From Planctomycetota bacterium (GTDB lineage Bacteria > Planctomycetota > UBA1135 > UBA2386), in contig JAGQRA010000707.1 in the NCBI GenBank assembly GCA_020425885.1, positions 1-28,584 on the forward strand: DNA of 28,584 nucleotides, read 5' to 3'. Positions 7,925 through 16,164 of the stretch are shown piece by piece. The stretch's first letter is position 1; each line of letters starts with the position of its first letter. The notes under the pieces were generated by a model, which ran no database searches, was not told the origin of the DNA, and worked only from the letters and a program-made list of their open reading frames with translations. The position numbers and the translations under genes are program-made.

Positions 7925-8788
7925 TCAGCCGGCCTGCTGCCACTCGCTGGCGGCTTCGAGCAACCGGCGCTCGAACTGCACGATGCGAACCGGCGGCGGC
8001 CCGCTGAGCAGGCGCGACAACATGACCTGATCACCGTGCTCGGGAGCGAGCAGCGGGTAGCCCTTCCACTGCAGCCAGGCCACCATCATCATCCAACCCA
8101 TGAGCAGGTTGAAGTCGGGAAACGGTGCGATGCGCGCGAACCGCCACATGATGCGGAACCCCTGCCTGACCGGGTGGAACGCCGAGAACAGCATCGGCTG
8201 GTCGCGATAGCAGTGTTCGAGATCGAAGGTGTCCAGCAGATAGGGCAGCTGGTCCGGTGACGGGTAGTTGAGGTAGAGCACCGAGTCCCAGGGCGGCCCG
8301 CGACGGAGGTCGTTGTTGTGGAAGCGCGGCAGCTCGGCGGTCAGCTGCTTCCAGACCGAGACCGCGAACCAGCCGTCGGGTGGTTGTCCCGAGGTGGCCC
8401 GCTCGCGCACGAGCTGCAAGCCGGTGGCAAGACCGCGGACCATGCGGAACTCCTGGTTGACCGGCGACAGCCGGCCATCGCCGCCGGCGAGCACGTCACG
8501 GGCATCCTGATCGGCGACCGCGAACCCACGCAGACGCAACAGGGCGGCGAAGAACGCGGCATCGGACGGCGTCGGGCGCCGCACGCCATCGATCGTCTGC
8601 TGGGCGGTCGCCAGGGGCTCGCCGCGATCGCCCGCGACGAGGCGAGTGGCGAGCATGATGTCGACCTTCTCCAGCAGTGACGGGCCCTTCTGTCCTCCGT
8701 CGGTCACCCGGCAGTCTTCGGCATCCGAGCCGGTCGCACTCGAATGCAACCGGCGCCAATTGCCGACGGATCGCCGCCTTCGGGGCAC
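7925..8788 (-). CDS. Fic-fold-like protein with degenerate active site
   Basis: 287 residues from GTG 8788, four bases after the nadE stop. The Arg-rich first 27 residues look unlike coding sequence, and a GTG at 8707 may be the true start. The C-terminal half resembles a Fic/Doc domain. FHPVRQGFRIMWRFARIAPF followed by PDFNLLMGWMMM lines up with the region around the Fic signature HPFxDGNGR, with the same helix and GYP-like turn after it (WLQWKGYP). The catalytic His is Ala, the DGN is DFN and the final Arg is absent. Fic enzymes usually transfer AMP to hydroxyl side chains. Without His and Arg this one is unlikely to be a conventional AMPylator. It probably shares a transcript with nadE and ispH. 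The fold assignment is by eye and needs structural confirmation. Confidence 0.55.
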   Translation of the reverse strand: MPRRRRSVGNWRRLHSSATGSDAEDCRVTDGGQKGPSLLEKVDIMLATRLVAGDRGEPLATAQQTIDGVRRPTPSDAAFFAALLRLRGFAVADQDARDVLAGGDGRLSPVNQEFRMVRGLATGLQLVRERATSGQPPDGWFAVSVWKQLTAELPRFHNNDLRRGPPWDSVLYLNYPSPDQLPYLLDTFDLEHCYRDQPMLFSAFHPVRQGFRIMWRFARIAPFPDFNLLMGWMMMVAWLQWKGYPLLAPEHGDQVMLSRLLSGPPPVRIVQFERRLLEAASEWQQAG

Positions 8789-8792
8789 CTCG

Positions 8793-10445
8793 CTACCGGT
8801 CGCGAAACCGGTGCGCCACCGGCATACGGCGGCCTCGCCAGCAGCGCTCGCTGAGTCGAAGGGTCGGCGGGTACTGGTAGCGCTTGAACTCGGAGTCCTG
8901 GATCCGGCGGTAGATCATGGCCACCTCGGCCCGCGGCATCCCGGTGGCATCGGCGGTCGCGGCGACGGCGCGACGCTGCTCGACGAGGCACCGCAGCACG
9001 GGGTCGAGGATCTCGTACGGCGGCAGGCTGTCGGTGTCGAGCTGGTCGGGACGCAGCTCGGCGGAGGGCGGTTTCTCGATCGAGTTCGTCGGGATGCGAA
9101 CGCCGTCCCGGTTGAGCCAGCGGGACAGCGCCCAGACCTCCGTCTTCCACAGATCCGCGATCGGGGCCAGGGCGCCGTTGGTGTCACCGTAGAGCGTGCA
9201 GTAACCGATCGCCGCCTCGCTCTTGTTGCCCGTCGTCAAGAGCAGGTGCCCGAACTTGTTGGCGTACGCCATCAACAACGAGCCGCGCATCCGTGATTGC
9301 AGGTTCTCCTCGGCCAACCCGGGCTCGGTGCCGGCGAACAGCGGGCGCAGCGTGTCGGCGAAGGCCGCCTGCAACCCGGCGATCGGCAACAGCCGGAACT
9401 CGATGCCGAGCTTCGCGGCCAGCTCGCGCGCATCGTCCACGCTGTGATCACTGCTGTAGGTCGACGGCATGGCGATGCCGACCACGTTCTCCGGTCCCAA
9501 CGCATCGACGGCGAGCGCCGCCGTCAGCGCCGAATCGATGCCGCCGGACAGGCCGAGCACCGCCCGCGCGAACCCGAACTTCCGCACGTAGGCGCCGATA
9601 CCCTGGACGATGGCGGCATGGTGCATCGTCTCGGTCGGGTTCGGTTCGACCCGGTGGGTCCACGCCGTTTCGGTGTCGACGACCTGCATCGCCTCGGCGA
9701 AGAACACCGGCGAGCAGGCGGCGCCGGTGGCCTTGACCGCGAGCGAGCCGCCGTCGAACTGCAGCTCGACGTCACCGCCGACGAGGTTGACGTAGACCAT
9801 CGGCACGCCGTGGCGTCGTGCCGCGGCCTCGACCATGCGCCGGCGCAGGACCTCCTTGCCCAGCGACCACGGGCTGGCGCTGAGATTGACGACGATCTCG
9901 GCACCGGCCCGCACCACCGCCTCGACCGGATCGAGCCGGTAGATCCTGCTCTCGAAGAAGGTCTCGTCGTTCCAACCATCCTCGCAGATGACGATGCCGA
10001 CCCGGCGACCGCCGAGCTCGACGACGTCATGCTCCGGCTCGCGACACGGCTCGAAGTAGCGCGATTCGTCGAAGACGTCGTAGGTCGGCAACAGGCTCTT
10101 GCTGGCGACGATGCCCGCCGAGCCGCCGCGCAACAGCGCGACCGCGTTCAGCAGCGGTCGGGCGCCGCGACCGCCGCCGACGGTGTTCGGGGCGATGCAG
10201 CCGACCAGGGCATCGATCCCGGCCGGCATGGCCGCGGCCAGATCGCGCAGGGCGACGTCGTGGGCGGCGAGGAACGCGGGCTCCAGCAGCAGGTCTTCGG
10301 GCGGGTAGCCGCAGGTCGTCAGCTCGGGGAACACGGCCAGCTCGGCGCCGGCCGCCTGCGCCCGCCGGGCGAAGTCGACCACCTTCGCGGCATTGCCGGC
10401 GAAGTCGCCGACCGTGGTGTCGATCTGACACAGCGCGATCCTCAT
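8793..10445 (-). CDS. nadE: glutamine-dependent NAD+ synthetase
   Basis: Catalyses the last step of NAD+ synthesis, amidation of nicotinate adenine dinucleotide, using ammonia from glutamine. 550 residues in two domains. The N-terminal nitrilase-type amidase (about 1-260) has its triad at Glu41 (FPELTTCGYPPEDLL), Lys116 (SKSLLPTYDVF) and Cys154 (VICEDGW). The C-terminal synthetase carries the ATP P-loop SGGIDS at about 300-305, with LLTTGNKSEAAIGYCTLYGD further on. The two-domain form means it uses glutamine directly rather than free ammonia. The ATG at 10445 overlaps the ispH stop by 4 bases (ATGA), so the two are translationally coupled; a Fic-like gene follows after 4 bases. Confidence 0.97.
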   Translation of the reverse strand: MRIALCQIDTTVGDFAGNAAKVVDFARRAQAAGAELAVFPELTTCGYPPEDLLLEPAFLAAHDVALRDLAAAMPAGIDALVGCIAPNTVGGGRGARPLLNAVALLRGGSAGIVASKSLLPTYDVFDESRYFEPCREPEHDVVELGGRRVGIVICEDGWNDETFFESRIYRLDPVEAVVRAGAEIVVNLSASPWSLGKEVLRRRMVEAAARRHGVPMVYVNLVGGDVELQFDGGSLAVKATGAACSPVFFAEAMQVVDTETAWTHRVEPNPTETMHHAAIVQGIGAYVRKFGFARAVLGLSGGIDSALTAALAVDALGPENVVGIAMPSTYSSDHSVDDARELAAKLGIEFRLLPIAGLQAAFADTLRPLFAGTEPGLAEENLQSRMRGSLLMAYANKFGHLLLTTGNKSEAAIGYCTLYGDTNGALAPIADLWKTEVWALSRWLNRDGVRIPTNSIEKPPSAELRPDQLDTDSLPPYEILDPVLRCLVEQRRAVAATADATGMPRAEVAMIYRRIQDSEFKRYQYPPTLRLSERCWRGRRMPVAHRFRDR

Positions 10446-11362
10446 CGCACTTCGATCGGCAGGCTGAACTCGACCGTCTCGTGGATGCCATCGACCTCTT
10501 CGACGCTGTCGGCGCCGAGCGAACGCAACCGCTCGACGACCGCGCGCACGCTGCTCTCGGGGGTGCTCGCGCCGGACGTGACGCCGACCACATCGACGCC
10601 ATCGACCCATGCCGGATCGATTTCGTCCGGGCCGAGCACGAGGTACGCGGGCACCTGCGTGCCGGCGCCGATCTCGCGCAGGCGATTGCTGTTGCTGCTC
10701 ATCCGATCGCCGATCACGAGCCAGGCCCCGACCGTGCCGCGCAGGTTCTTCACCGCCATCTGCCGGTTGGTGGTCGCATAGCAGATGTCCTCCTTGCGCG
10801 GCGTCGCCAGACGGGGGAAGCGGCGCCGCAGGACATCCATGACGCGCATCGCTTCGTCGACGCTGAGCGTCGTCTGCGTCAGCACCGCGACGCGGCTCTC
10901 GTCCTCGACATGCACCTGCTCGGCCACCGCGGGCGAGGCGACGACCTGGATGCGATCCGGAGCCTCGCCGACCACACCCTCGACCTCGACGTGATCGGCG
11001 TGGCCGATCAACAGGATCGAGTACCCCCGGGCGGCGAACTGCCGCGCCTCGACATGCACCTTCGTCACCAGCGGACAGGTCGCGTCGATGGCATGCAGGT
11101 GCAGATGTTCCGCCTGCGTGAACACGTCGGGCGCGACGCCGTGAGCGCTGAAGATCACGTGCCCCTGGGTCGGCACGCTGGCGAGATCGTCGACGAAGAT
11201 CGCGCCCTTCCGGACGAGGTCGTCGACGACGACCTTGTTGTGGACGATCTCGTGCCGCACGTAGACCGGGCGGCCGAACTTCTCGAGCGCACGCTCGACC
11301 GTTTCGATTGCGCGTTCGACACCGGCGCAGAAGCCGCGCGGACGACAGAGGAGGATCTTCAT
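10442..11362 (-). CDS. ispH: 4-hydroxy-3-methylbut-2-enyl diphosphate reductase
   Basis: Last enzyme of the MEP isoprenoid pathway; a [4Fe-4S] protein that reduces HMBPP to IPP and DMAPP. 306 residues. The three cluster cysteines are visible: Cys12 (RGFCAGV), Cys96 (DATCPLV) and Cys194 (EDICYATTNRQ). Substrate-site motifs HGV, LTQTTLS and SSNSNRL are also present. The start at ATG 11362 fits the family beginning (MKILLCRPRGFCAGV); a GTG at 11398 would add 12 residues without a better ribosome site. It is the first gene of a - strand run with nadE. The N-terminus has the compact bacterial form without an extension. Confidence 0.97.
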   Translation of the reverse strand: MKILLCRPRGFCAGVERAIETVERALEKFGRPVYVRHEIVHNKVVVDDLVRKGAIFVDDLASVPTQGHVIFSAHGVAPDVFTQAEHLHLHAIDATCPLVTKVHVEARQFAARGYSILLIGHADHVEVEGVVGEAPDRIQVVASPAVAEQVHVEDESRVAVLTQTTLSVDEAMRVMDVLRRRFPRLATPRKEDICYATTNRQMAVKNLRGTVGAWLVIGDRMSSNSNRLREIGAGTQVPAYLVLGPDEIDPAWVDGVDVVGVTSGASTPESSVRAVVERLRSLGADSVEEVDGIHETVEFSLPIEVR

Positions 11363-11422
11363 CGAGCGCGCAGCATCGGCCGCCGCGCGCACCGACACAA
11401 GGGGACGCTGCCTCCCCCGGGG

Positions 11423-12604
11423 CTACAGCACCTCGACGATCATGGCCACCCCGTACAGGACCGAGCCCGAGGTCGGCGGCGGCGGCGGCGGAGTCGCCGA
11501 ACCATCGTAGAAGGCGTGGATGCGAGTCACATCGAGCGGCCCGCAGACCGTGGAGCTGTAGCCCTGCGTGGAGATCACGCCGAGCGGATTCGAGGACTGC
11601 GAGATGATGAACGCCTGGGTGAACAGCTCGAGCCCCACGTTCTGACTGCCGGGTGGCAGCATCGTCGTCAGCACCCCGTGACCGCTCGCGTTGCATTGGC
11701 CGAAGACCGACGTCGAAGACTCGATGTTGATCCAGCAATCGGGCGCGGGCCAGATCAGTGTCGACAGGGCCGGCGACTGCCGCGACGGCGCCAGCGGATC
11801 GAACATCGGGTATGGCAGCGGGTACGCCGTATTACCGAACAGATGCCCCTGACCCGACAGCGCGAACAGGATGACGAAGCCGGCGTCGGCCGGCGCATGG
11901 TCGACGTACCACGAGAAATTGCGACCGGCGATCATCGAGGCGGCCGAGCCGAGGGTCGGCAACGGCTGCCCCGGAACGCCGCACAGCGGGTCCTGACGGC
12001 CGAAGGTCGTGTTCGCGGCCAGGCATCCTCCCGGACTGTCGATCGGGTAGGAGCCCTGAGGCTGATCGTGAATCCAGAACTCGATCAGCAGGTTCGCCGG
12101 TGCCGGGGCGCCCGGACGCGCCGGCGTCAAGCCGTACCACCATGATGGAAACAAGAACGAGATGTTGGCCTGCCGCGGCCCGGGCGCGGTCAGCGCCGGC
12201 TGGGCCGGCAGCCAGAGTCGATGCTGGCGCAACACCCAGGTCGCATCGGCGCCGCGGTTGCTGTCGAAGTCGCTGCTGGCGCCGGCGGCGCCTGTGGCGG
12301 TCGTCGACATCAGCACCGAGATGGTGAGATAGCCCTTGGCGTTGATCGGCGAGCCCGGTGCCAACGGGTTGCCGTTGTCGGCCCGCAGATTGATGCCGGA
12401 GATCTGTCGCGGCCCGCTCCAAGGCAGCACGCTGGCGTCGTAGATGCACTGGTAGCGGCAGGCGAGATTGCTGCCGAATGGGACATTCGTGGCGCTGCCG
12501 CCTTCGACACCGGCGAGGCTGGAGGGAACCGTCAATGACTGGGCCGTGACGGCGATGCAGGGGATCAGGGCAGCTACGAATGCGCGTGGAACCATCGATG
12601 GCAT
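11423..12604 (-). CDS. secreted protein of unknown function
   Basis: 393 residues with a clear export signal: a basic start, a hydrophobic stretch (FVAALIPCIAVTA) and a likely cleavage near residue 21 (TAQS). The mature part is rich in Gly, Pro, Ser and aromatic residues and contains several Cys (for example ACRYQC and PGGCLA) that could form disulfides. It looks like a beta-rich extracytoplasmic domain. SGINLRADNGN and the motif around FSWYVDHAPADAGFVI are the most distinctive stretches. A proline run (six in a row) precedes a short hydrophobic C-terminus (SVLYGVAMIVEVL). GGAGG six bases before ATG 12604 supports the start. I do not recognise an enzyme family. Similar exported proteins are numerous in some planctomycetes, as far as I know. 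It is separated by 60 bases from ispH and probably has its own promoter. Confidence 0.85.
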   Translation of the reverse strand: MPSMVPRAFVAALIPCIAVTAQSLTVPSSLAGVEGGSATNVPFGSNLACRYQCIYDASVLPWSGPRQISGINLRADNGNPLAPGSPINAKGYLTISVLMSTTATGAAGASSDFDSNRGADATWVLRQHRLWLPAQPALTAPGPRQANISFLFPSWWYGLTPARPGAPAPANLLIEFWIHDQPQGSYPIDSPGGCLAANTTFGRQDPLCGVPGQPLPTLGSAASMIAGRNFSWYVDHAPADAGFVILFALSGQGHLFGNTAYPLPYPMFDPLAPSRQSPALSTLIWPAPDCWINIESSTSVFGQCNASGHGVLTTMLPPGSQNVGLELFTQAFIISQSSNPLGVISTQGYSSTVCGPLDVTRIHAFYDGSATPPPPPPTSGSVLYGVAMIVEVL

Positions 12605-12769
12605 GGCGAACCTCCGCCATCGGGATCGTCATCGGCCACGACCTGGCTTGATGCCGGTTTCGAATCCGCGCGGTCTCGTTCCTGGACGCGGCGATCAAGG
12701 TCGCGCCACGGGATGCCGATTCCGGGGCGCGCGAGTGTCGTCAACCTGAACAGACACAAGGAGAACTGC

Positions 12770-14152
12770 ATGCGTATCGAGAGTCATGCCACGCCCGCCC
12801 TCACGACCCCCGAGCAGCGCTATGCGGCCTTGCATCGTGCCATCGAGCGGGGGATCGTCTCCGACGCCGTGTGGCGCGAACTCGCCGAGGTGAGCCTCCG
12901 GCTGGGTCATACCGACGAGGCACGAAGGTGCGTGCAGAGCATAGAGAGCGACACGATTCGTGAAGCGCTCAGGTCGCGCCTCGCACGCATCGCCGCCAAT
13001 CGCCATGGGCCGCGCGATCATGTCGCGGCGCCGGCAGCCAGCGATGCCGGATCCGATCCGAGGATGCGCCCGAGCAAGGCTCAGGCGGACAGGACCATCG
13101 AGATCCTCGACGACGAGCCAGCGCTCAACGAGCATCTGGCCGACGCGGTCCAGTTCCTGTTCGTGCAGCACATGCCCTGGCTCTGCCTGCTGACGACGCT
13201 CGCCTTTCCGCTCGTCGTCGGACTGGGCGGGTTCCTGACCGCCGGCACCTCTCCTCTCGGGCTGGCGGCCATCTCGGCGCTGCCCGGAGTCTGCGTGCTG
13301 GCGCTGATCTGCGCCATGGGGCGGCGGATCCTGCTCGAGGGCAGCCGCGGCGTCGTCGATCCGCCGGCCTTTCCCGATGTCCGCACGCTCGCGACCGACG
13401 CGCTCCGCTGGTGCCTAGACGGAACGGCAATCCTGGTCACCTTCGCGACCCCGATCGCGGTGGCCGCGGTGCTCGGCGCCGAGTTGCCCGCCCTGGTCGC
13501 GTCGACCGTGATCGCCGCCATGCTCGCGCCGATGGCGTTCTGCATCTGTCAGATTCGCGGGGTCCGCGCCGGATTGTCGCCACTCCGACTCATCAGGACC
13601 GCCGGCCGCGGCGGGCTCTCGTATCTCGGTGTGACCGCGATGACCTATGGCATGTTCGTGCCATTGCTCCTCGTCGGCTGGTACGTGCTCGGCCAACCGC
13701 TGTGGGTCCAGATCGCGGCGGTCGGGCCGATGATGGTCTTGCCGGTGTTCGTGGTCGCCCGCCTGCTCGGCACCTGGATCGACGTCAAGCAGGAGAAGCT
13801 GGGCATACAGCTGGCCCCCGAACCGGCCGCGCAGAAGGCCCCGGCACTCACCGCACCCCAGGCTGCGCCGACGGCGACCAGGAAGGGATCGCAGCGACCG
13901 GTCGCGGCCCGCAGCGCGCGACCGGCAGCCAGGAAGGCCAACCCCGCACCAAGGCCCGCGCGAGCCGCGACCGCGGCGACGAACCCCAAACCCGCGGCGA
14001 CCGGGTCGCCGCGCGCTGCCCGCGCCATCGAAGGCCGCAGTCCTCGACGGCAACGACCGCAGGACGTGCCCGACCTGCGTCACATGCCCGGCGCCGTCAC
14101 GGTGTCCGGCCATGGTCGCGCGACGAGCAAGGCCGCGGCACGACGCCCGTGA
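12770..14152 (+). CDS. multi-pass membrane protein with basic Ala/Pro/Arg tail
   Basis: 460 residues from ATG 12770, with AAGGAG at 12758-12763 as ribosome site. Three parts are visible. The N-terminal soluble part is helical and TPR-like (EQRYAALHRAIERG, then LGHTDEARRCVQ). The centre has about five or six hydrophobic segments (for example LLTTLAFPLVVGLGGFL, LVTFATPIAVAAVLGA and YGMFVPLLLVGWYVL). Its layout resembles DUF4013-type membrane proteins, which I offer only as a possibility. The last 110 or so residues are low-complexity, rich in Ala, Pro, Arg and Lys (RPVAARSARPAARKANPAPR), strongly basic and likely disordered. The tail resembles histone-H1-like bacterial proteins and could bind nucleic acid or acidic polymers. 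apt follows in the same direction after 50 bases. No function can be named. Confidence 0.8.
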   Translation: MRIESHATPALTTPEQRYAALHRAIERGIVSDAVWRELAEVSLRLGHTDEARRCVQSIESDTIREALRSRLARIAANRHGPRDHVAAPAASDAGSDPRMRPSKAQADRTIEILDDEPALNEHLADAVQFLFVQHMPWLCLLTTLAFPLVVGLGGFLTAGTSPLGLAAISALPGVCVLALICAMGRRILLEGSRGVVDPPAFPDVRTLATDALRWCLDGTAILVTFATPIAVAAVLGAELPALVASTVIAAMLAPMAFCICQIRGVRAGLSPLRLIRTAGRGGLSYLGVTAMTYGMFVPLLLVGWYVLGQPLWVQIAAVGPMMVLPVFVVARLLGTWIDVKQEKLGIQLAPEPAAQKAPALTAPQAAPTATRKGSQRPVAARSARPAARKANPAPRPARAATAATNPKPAATGSPRAARAIEGRSPRRQRPQDVPDLRHMPGAVTVSGHGRATSKAAARRP

Positions 14153-14202
14153 CCGGGGACGCGGGACTGGCCCGGGGCGGCCCCGCACGGCACGATCAGG
14201 AC

Positions 14203-14715
14203 ATGGACCTCAACGCGTTCTTGCGGGACGTTCCGGACTACCCCAAGCCCGGCATTCTGTTCAAAGACATCACGCCCCTGCTGTCTTCGCCGGAGGCGCT
14301 CGCGGCCTCGGTCGAGCGTCTGGCCGAACTCGACTTCGGCAAGGTCGATGTCATCGCCGCGGTCGAATCGCGTGGCTTCCTGTTCGGTGCTCCACTCGCC
14401 ATCCGCCTCGGAGTCGGCTTCGTTCCGGTTCGCAAGCCCGGCAAGCTGCCGTGGAAGACGAACCGCATCGAGTACGTGCTCGAGTACGGCACGGATGCGG
14501 TCGAGATCCACGAAGACGCCGTCAGCAAGGGACAGCGGGTGCTCCTGGTCGACGACCTCCTGGCCACCGGCGGCACGATGCACGCCGCCTGCCAGCTGAT
14601 CGAAAGCTGCGGTGGCACCGTCGCCGGCTGCGCCTTCGTCGTCGAGCTCGCCTTCCTGAAGGGACGCGCCCGCCTCGAGGGCTGCCAGGTCGAGTCCCTG
14701 ATCGCCCTCGACTGA
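14203..14715 (+). CDS. apt: adenine phosphoribosyltransferase
   Basis: Salvages adenine with PRPP to give AMP in the cytoplasm. 170 residues, normal length. The family start (FLRDVPDYPKPGILFKDITPLL), the substrate segment AAVESRGFLFGAPLA, and VRKPGKLPWKT are all present. The PRPP-binding signature VLLVDDLLATGGTMHAA lies at about residues 118-134 with both acidic residues intact. The start at ATG 14203 matches the family; only a weak AGG precedes it closely. It stands about 180 bases ahead of the riboswitch and is probably a separate transcript from the sigma factor operon. Confidence 0.97.
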   Translation: MDLNAFLRDVPDYPKPGILFKDITPLLSSPEALAASVERLAELDFGKVDVIAAVESRGFLFGAPLAIRLGVGFVPVRKPGKLPWKTNRIEYVLEYGTDAVEIHEDAVSKGQRVLLVDDLLATGGTMHAACQLIESCGGTVAGCAFVVELAFLKGRARLEGCQVESLIALD

Positions 14716-14730
14716 CCTCGGAATCGCGCG

Positions 14731-14859
14731 GGCGCTTCTTTCATGCGCCGTAAGTCACTACTTTCGTAGAGCTTGCGAGATCATCTCAAGATTCTGGGGA
14801 GAATCCGCTCAATCTGACCCCCGGTCTGGACGATCAACGGCCGCTGGCCAACCGCGGCC
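14731..14859 (+). terminator. hairpins downstream of apt (weak terminator candidates)
   Basis: Two hairpins lie after the apt stop: GGCGC (14731-14735) with GCGCC (14745-14749), and GGCCGC (14839-14844) with GCGGCC (14854-14859). The second is followed after a few bases by GTTCTTT. Neither has a tight T tract. I saw no convincing promoter for the downstream riboswitch transcript in 14760-14890, though one must lie about here if apt is terminated. Confidence 0.3.
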
Positions 14860-14891
14860 AACATGTTCTTTGGTGTCTCGGCTCCCACCAA

Positions 14892-14996
14892 CACGCTTCT
14901 CGACAAAGGCAAAGCCGACGAAAGTCGGCGACGCAAAGCCAAAGGGCCTTCGACCTGTTTGCACCGGTCATGGCAGCCTGGTTCCCGAACGAAGTG
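14892..14996 (+). ncRNA. class I cyclic-di-GMP riboswitch (GEMM-I)
   Basis: The core reads AAAGGCAAA, then stem GCCGAC (14914-14919), GAAA tetraloop, and GTCGGC (14924-14929). The near-invariant GACGCAAAGCC follows (14930-14940). The second arm starts AAAGGGCC, pairs GACC (14952-14955) with GGTC (14966-14969), and ends ATGGCAGCCTGGTTCCCG (14970-14987). These are the GEMM-I consensus blocks in the right order and spacing. An outer stem of CTTC/TCG (14896-14902) with CGA/GAAG (14986-14994) can close it. From my recollection of the Vc2 aptamer, the guanine before CAAA (14909) corresponds to G20, which favours c-di-GMP over the cGAMP variant that has A there. It lies about 270 bases upstream of the sigma factor gene. 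Confidence 0.92.
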
Positions 14997-15263
14997 AGGG
15001 CACATACTCGAACTCCGACCATCACGGCGCTTCTTCGCGGCCGAGGAGTCCAGGACCCCTGGTCCGAGTGCCCTGATACTCCGACAGCGCCGCATGACGC
15101 ATGCGACGCTGGCTCGTGCGGCACACTGTGCAGCAGGGAAGGCAGGCAGGCTGAACTCGGCCCGTCGACGCGCCTGGAGCCGAATTCCGCGACCCCGCCA
15201 GGCGCTCTTCCTGGCCAGGGTTTCCCTTCCCGATCCGCACAGTCAGTCCCGCCGGAGTTCCCA
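14997..15263 (+). ncRNA. long structured 5' leader between riboswitch and sigma factor
   Basis: Right after the aptamer, AGGGCAC (14997-15003) plus TCG (15008-15010) can pair with CGAGTGCCCT (15065-15074). This encloses two hairpins: 15012-15049 (ACTCC/GGAGT with an inner CGGCGC arm) and 15050-15062 (CCAGG-ACC-CCTGG). Further on, a bipartite hairpin covers 15084-15111 (CAGCG/CGCTG outside, GCATG-ACG-CATGC inside). GCCAGG/CCTGGC (15197-15215) precedes a pyrimidine-rich run. No long T tract is evident, so the switch could act through rho or on translation. GGAG at 15254-15257 is the sigma factor ribosome site. No credible small ORF was found. Confidence 0.5.
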
Positions 15264-16154
15264 ATGGCCAAGTCAGCCGTCGCCGCCCGCTCCCCCCGCC
15301 GCAGCTCCACCAGCACCGCGAAGACCCGCGCTGCCATCGACAAGCGGGCCGAGTCGGTGGCTCGGCTGACTCCGCTGGGGTCCACTCCCGCGCTCACCGA
15401 CGCCGACCTCGAGACGATCTGGAAGACGTTCAAGCGGACGCGCGACGAGAACCTGCGCAACACCCTGATCGAGCACCACATGCCCCTGGTGCGCACGATC
15501 GCCGAGCGCGTCCTGCAGACCCTGCCGAAGTCGATCGATGTCGATGACCTGAGCTCGGCCGGGACCTTCGGCCTGATGGACGCGATCAACGGCTTCGACC
15601 TGTCGCGCGGGATCAAGTTCAAGACCTACTGCACCACGCGCATCCGCGGCTCCATCCTCGACGAGCTGCGCTCGCAGGATTGGGTCCCGCGCCTCGTTCG
15701 CCTCAAGGCACACCGACTCGAACGCGCGATCCGCCAGCTCGAGGGACAGCTCGGCCGACTGCCCAACCAGGCCGAGATCGCCGACTGCCTCGACATCTCG
15801 ATCGAGGAGCTGCAAGCCCACGAAGCCGAGGCCAACGCCAAGACCATCTTCTCCCTCTCCGAGAAGTGGGATGACGGCGATGACGACAAGGACATGGAGA
15901 AGATCGAGATCCTCGCCGACCGGAGGTCGGTCGATCCGGTCGACACGATCCAGCAGCGCGACGCACTGGACATGATCACCAACAGCCTCACCAAGAAGGA
16001 GCGGCTGATCATCCTGATGTATTACTACGAGGGTCTGACGATGCGGGAGATCGGCGAGATCATGGAGCTGACGGAGTCGCGTGTCTGCCAGATCCACAGC
16101 AACGTGATGGCTCGGCTCAAGGCCCAGCTCGATCGGGCGCCGACGGCCGGCTGA
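15264..16154 (+). CDS. fliA: RNA polymerase sigma factor, FliA/WhiG (sigma-28) family
   Basis: 296 residues. This family directs RNA polymerase to late flagellar and chemotaxis promoters. Region 2 spans about 64-141, with DVDDLSSAGTFGLMDAINGF and then FDLSRGIKFKTYCTTRIRG and DELRSQDWVPR, the family-defining core. Region 3 is about 150-190 (GRLPNQAEIADCLDISIEEL). Region 4 is about 240-288 (LTKKERLIILMYYYEGLTMREIGEIMELTESRVCQIHS). Before region 1.2 lies a 45-residue Ser/Ala/Arg-rich extension not usual in FliA. GGAG six bases before ATG 15264 fixes the start. The gene is the first behind a cyclic-di-GMP riboswitch and is followed by signalling and chemotaxis genes. No FlgM anti-sigma factor is visible in the window. 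Confidence 0.95.
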   Translation: MAKSAVAARSPRRSSTSTAKTRAAIDKRAESVARLTPLGSTPALTDADLETIWKTFKRTRDENLRNTLIEHHMPLVRTIAERVLQTLPKSIDVDDLSSAGTFGLMDAINGFDLSRGIKFKTYCTTRIRGSILDELRSQDWVPRLVRLKAHRLERAIRQLEGQLGRLPNQAEIADCLDISIEELQAHEAEANAKTIFSLSEKWDDGDDDKDMEKIEILADRRSVDPVDTIQQRDALDMITNSLTKKERLIILMYYYEGLTMREIGEIMELTESRVCQIHSNVMARLKAQLDRAPTAG

Positions 16155-16164
16155 CAGCGGCCTC

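Noticed and set aside
14892..14996. cGAMP-type (GEMM-Ib) variant of the riboswitch
   Set aside because: The position I equate with Vc2 G20 is G (14909), whereas cGAMP variants have A. The numbering was mapped from memory, so a binding test should decide.
14970..15263. Longer sigma factor starting at ATG 14970
   Set aside because: The added residues would be coded by the riboswitch 3' arm and structured leader and look non-coding; ATG 15264 has a good ribosome site.
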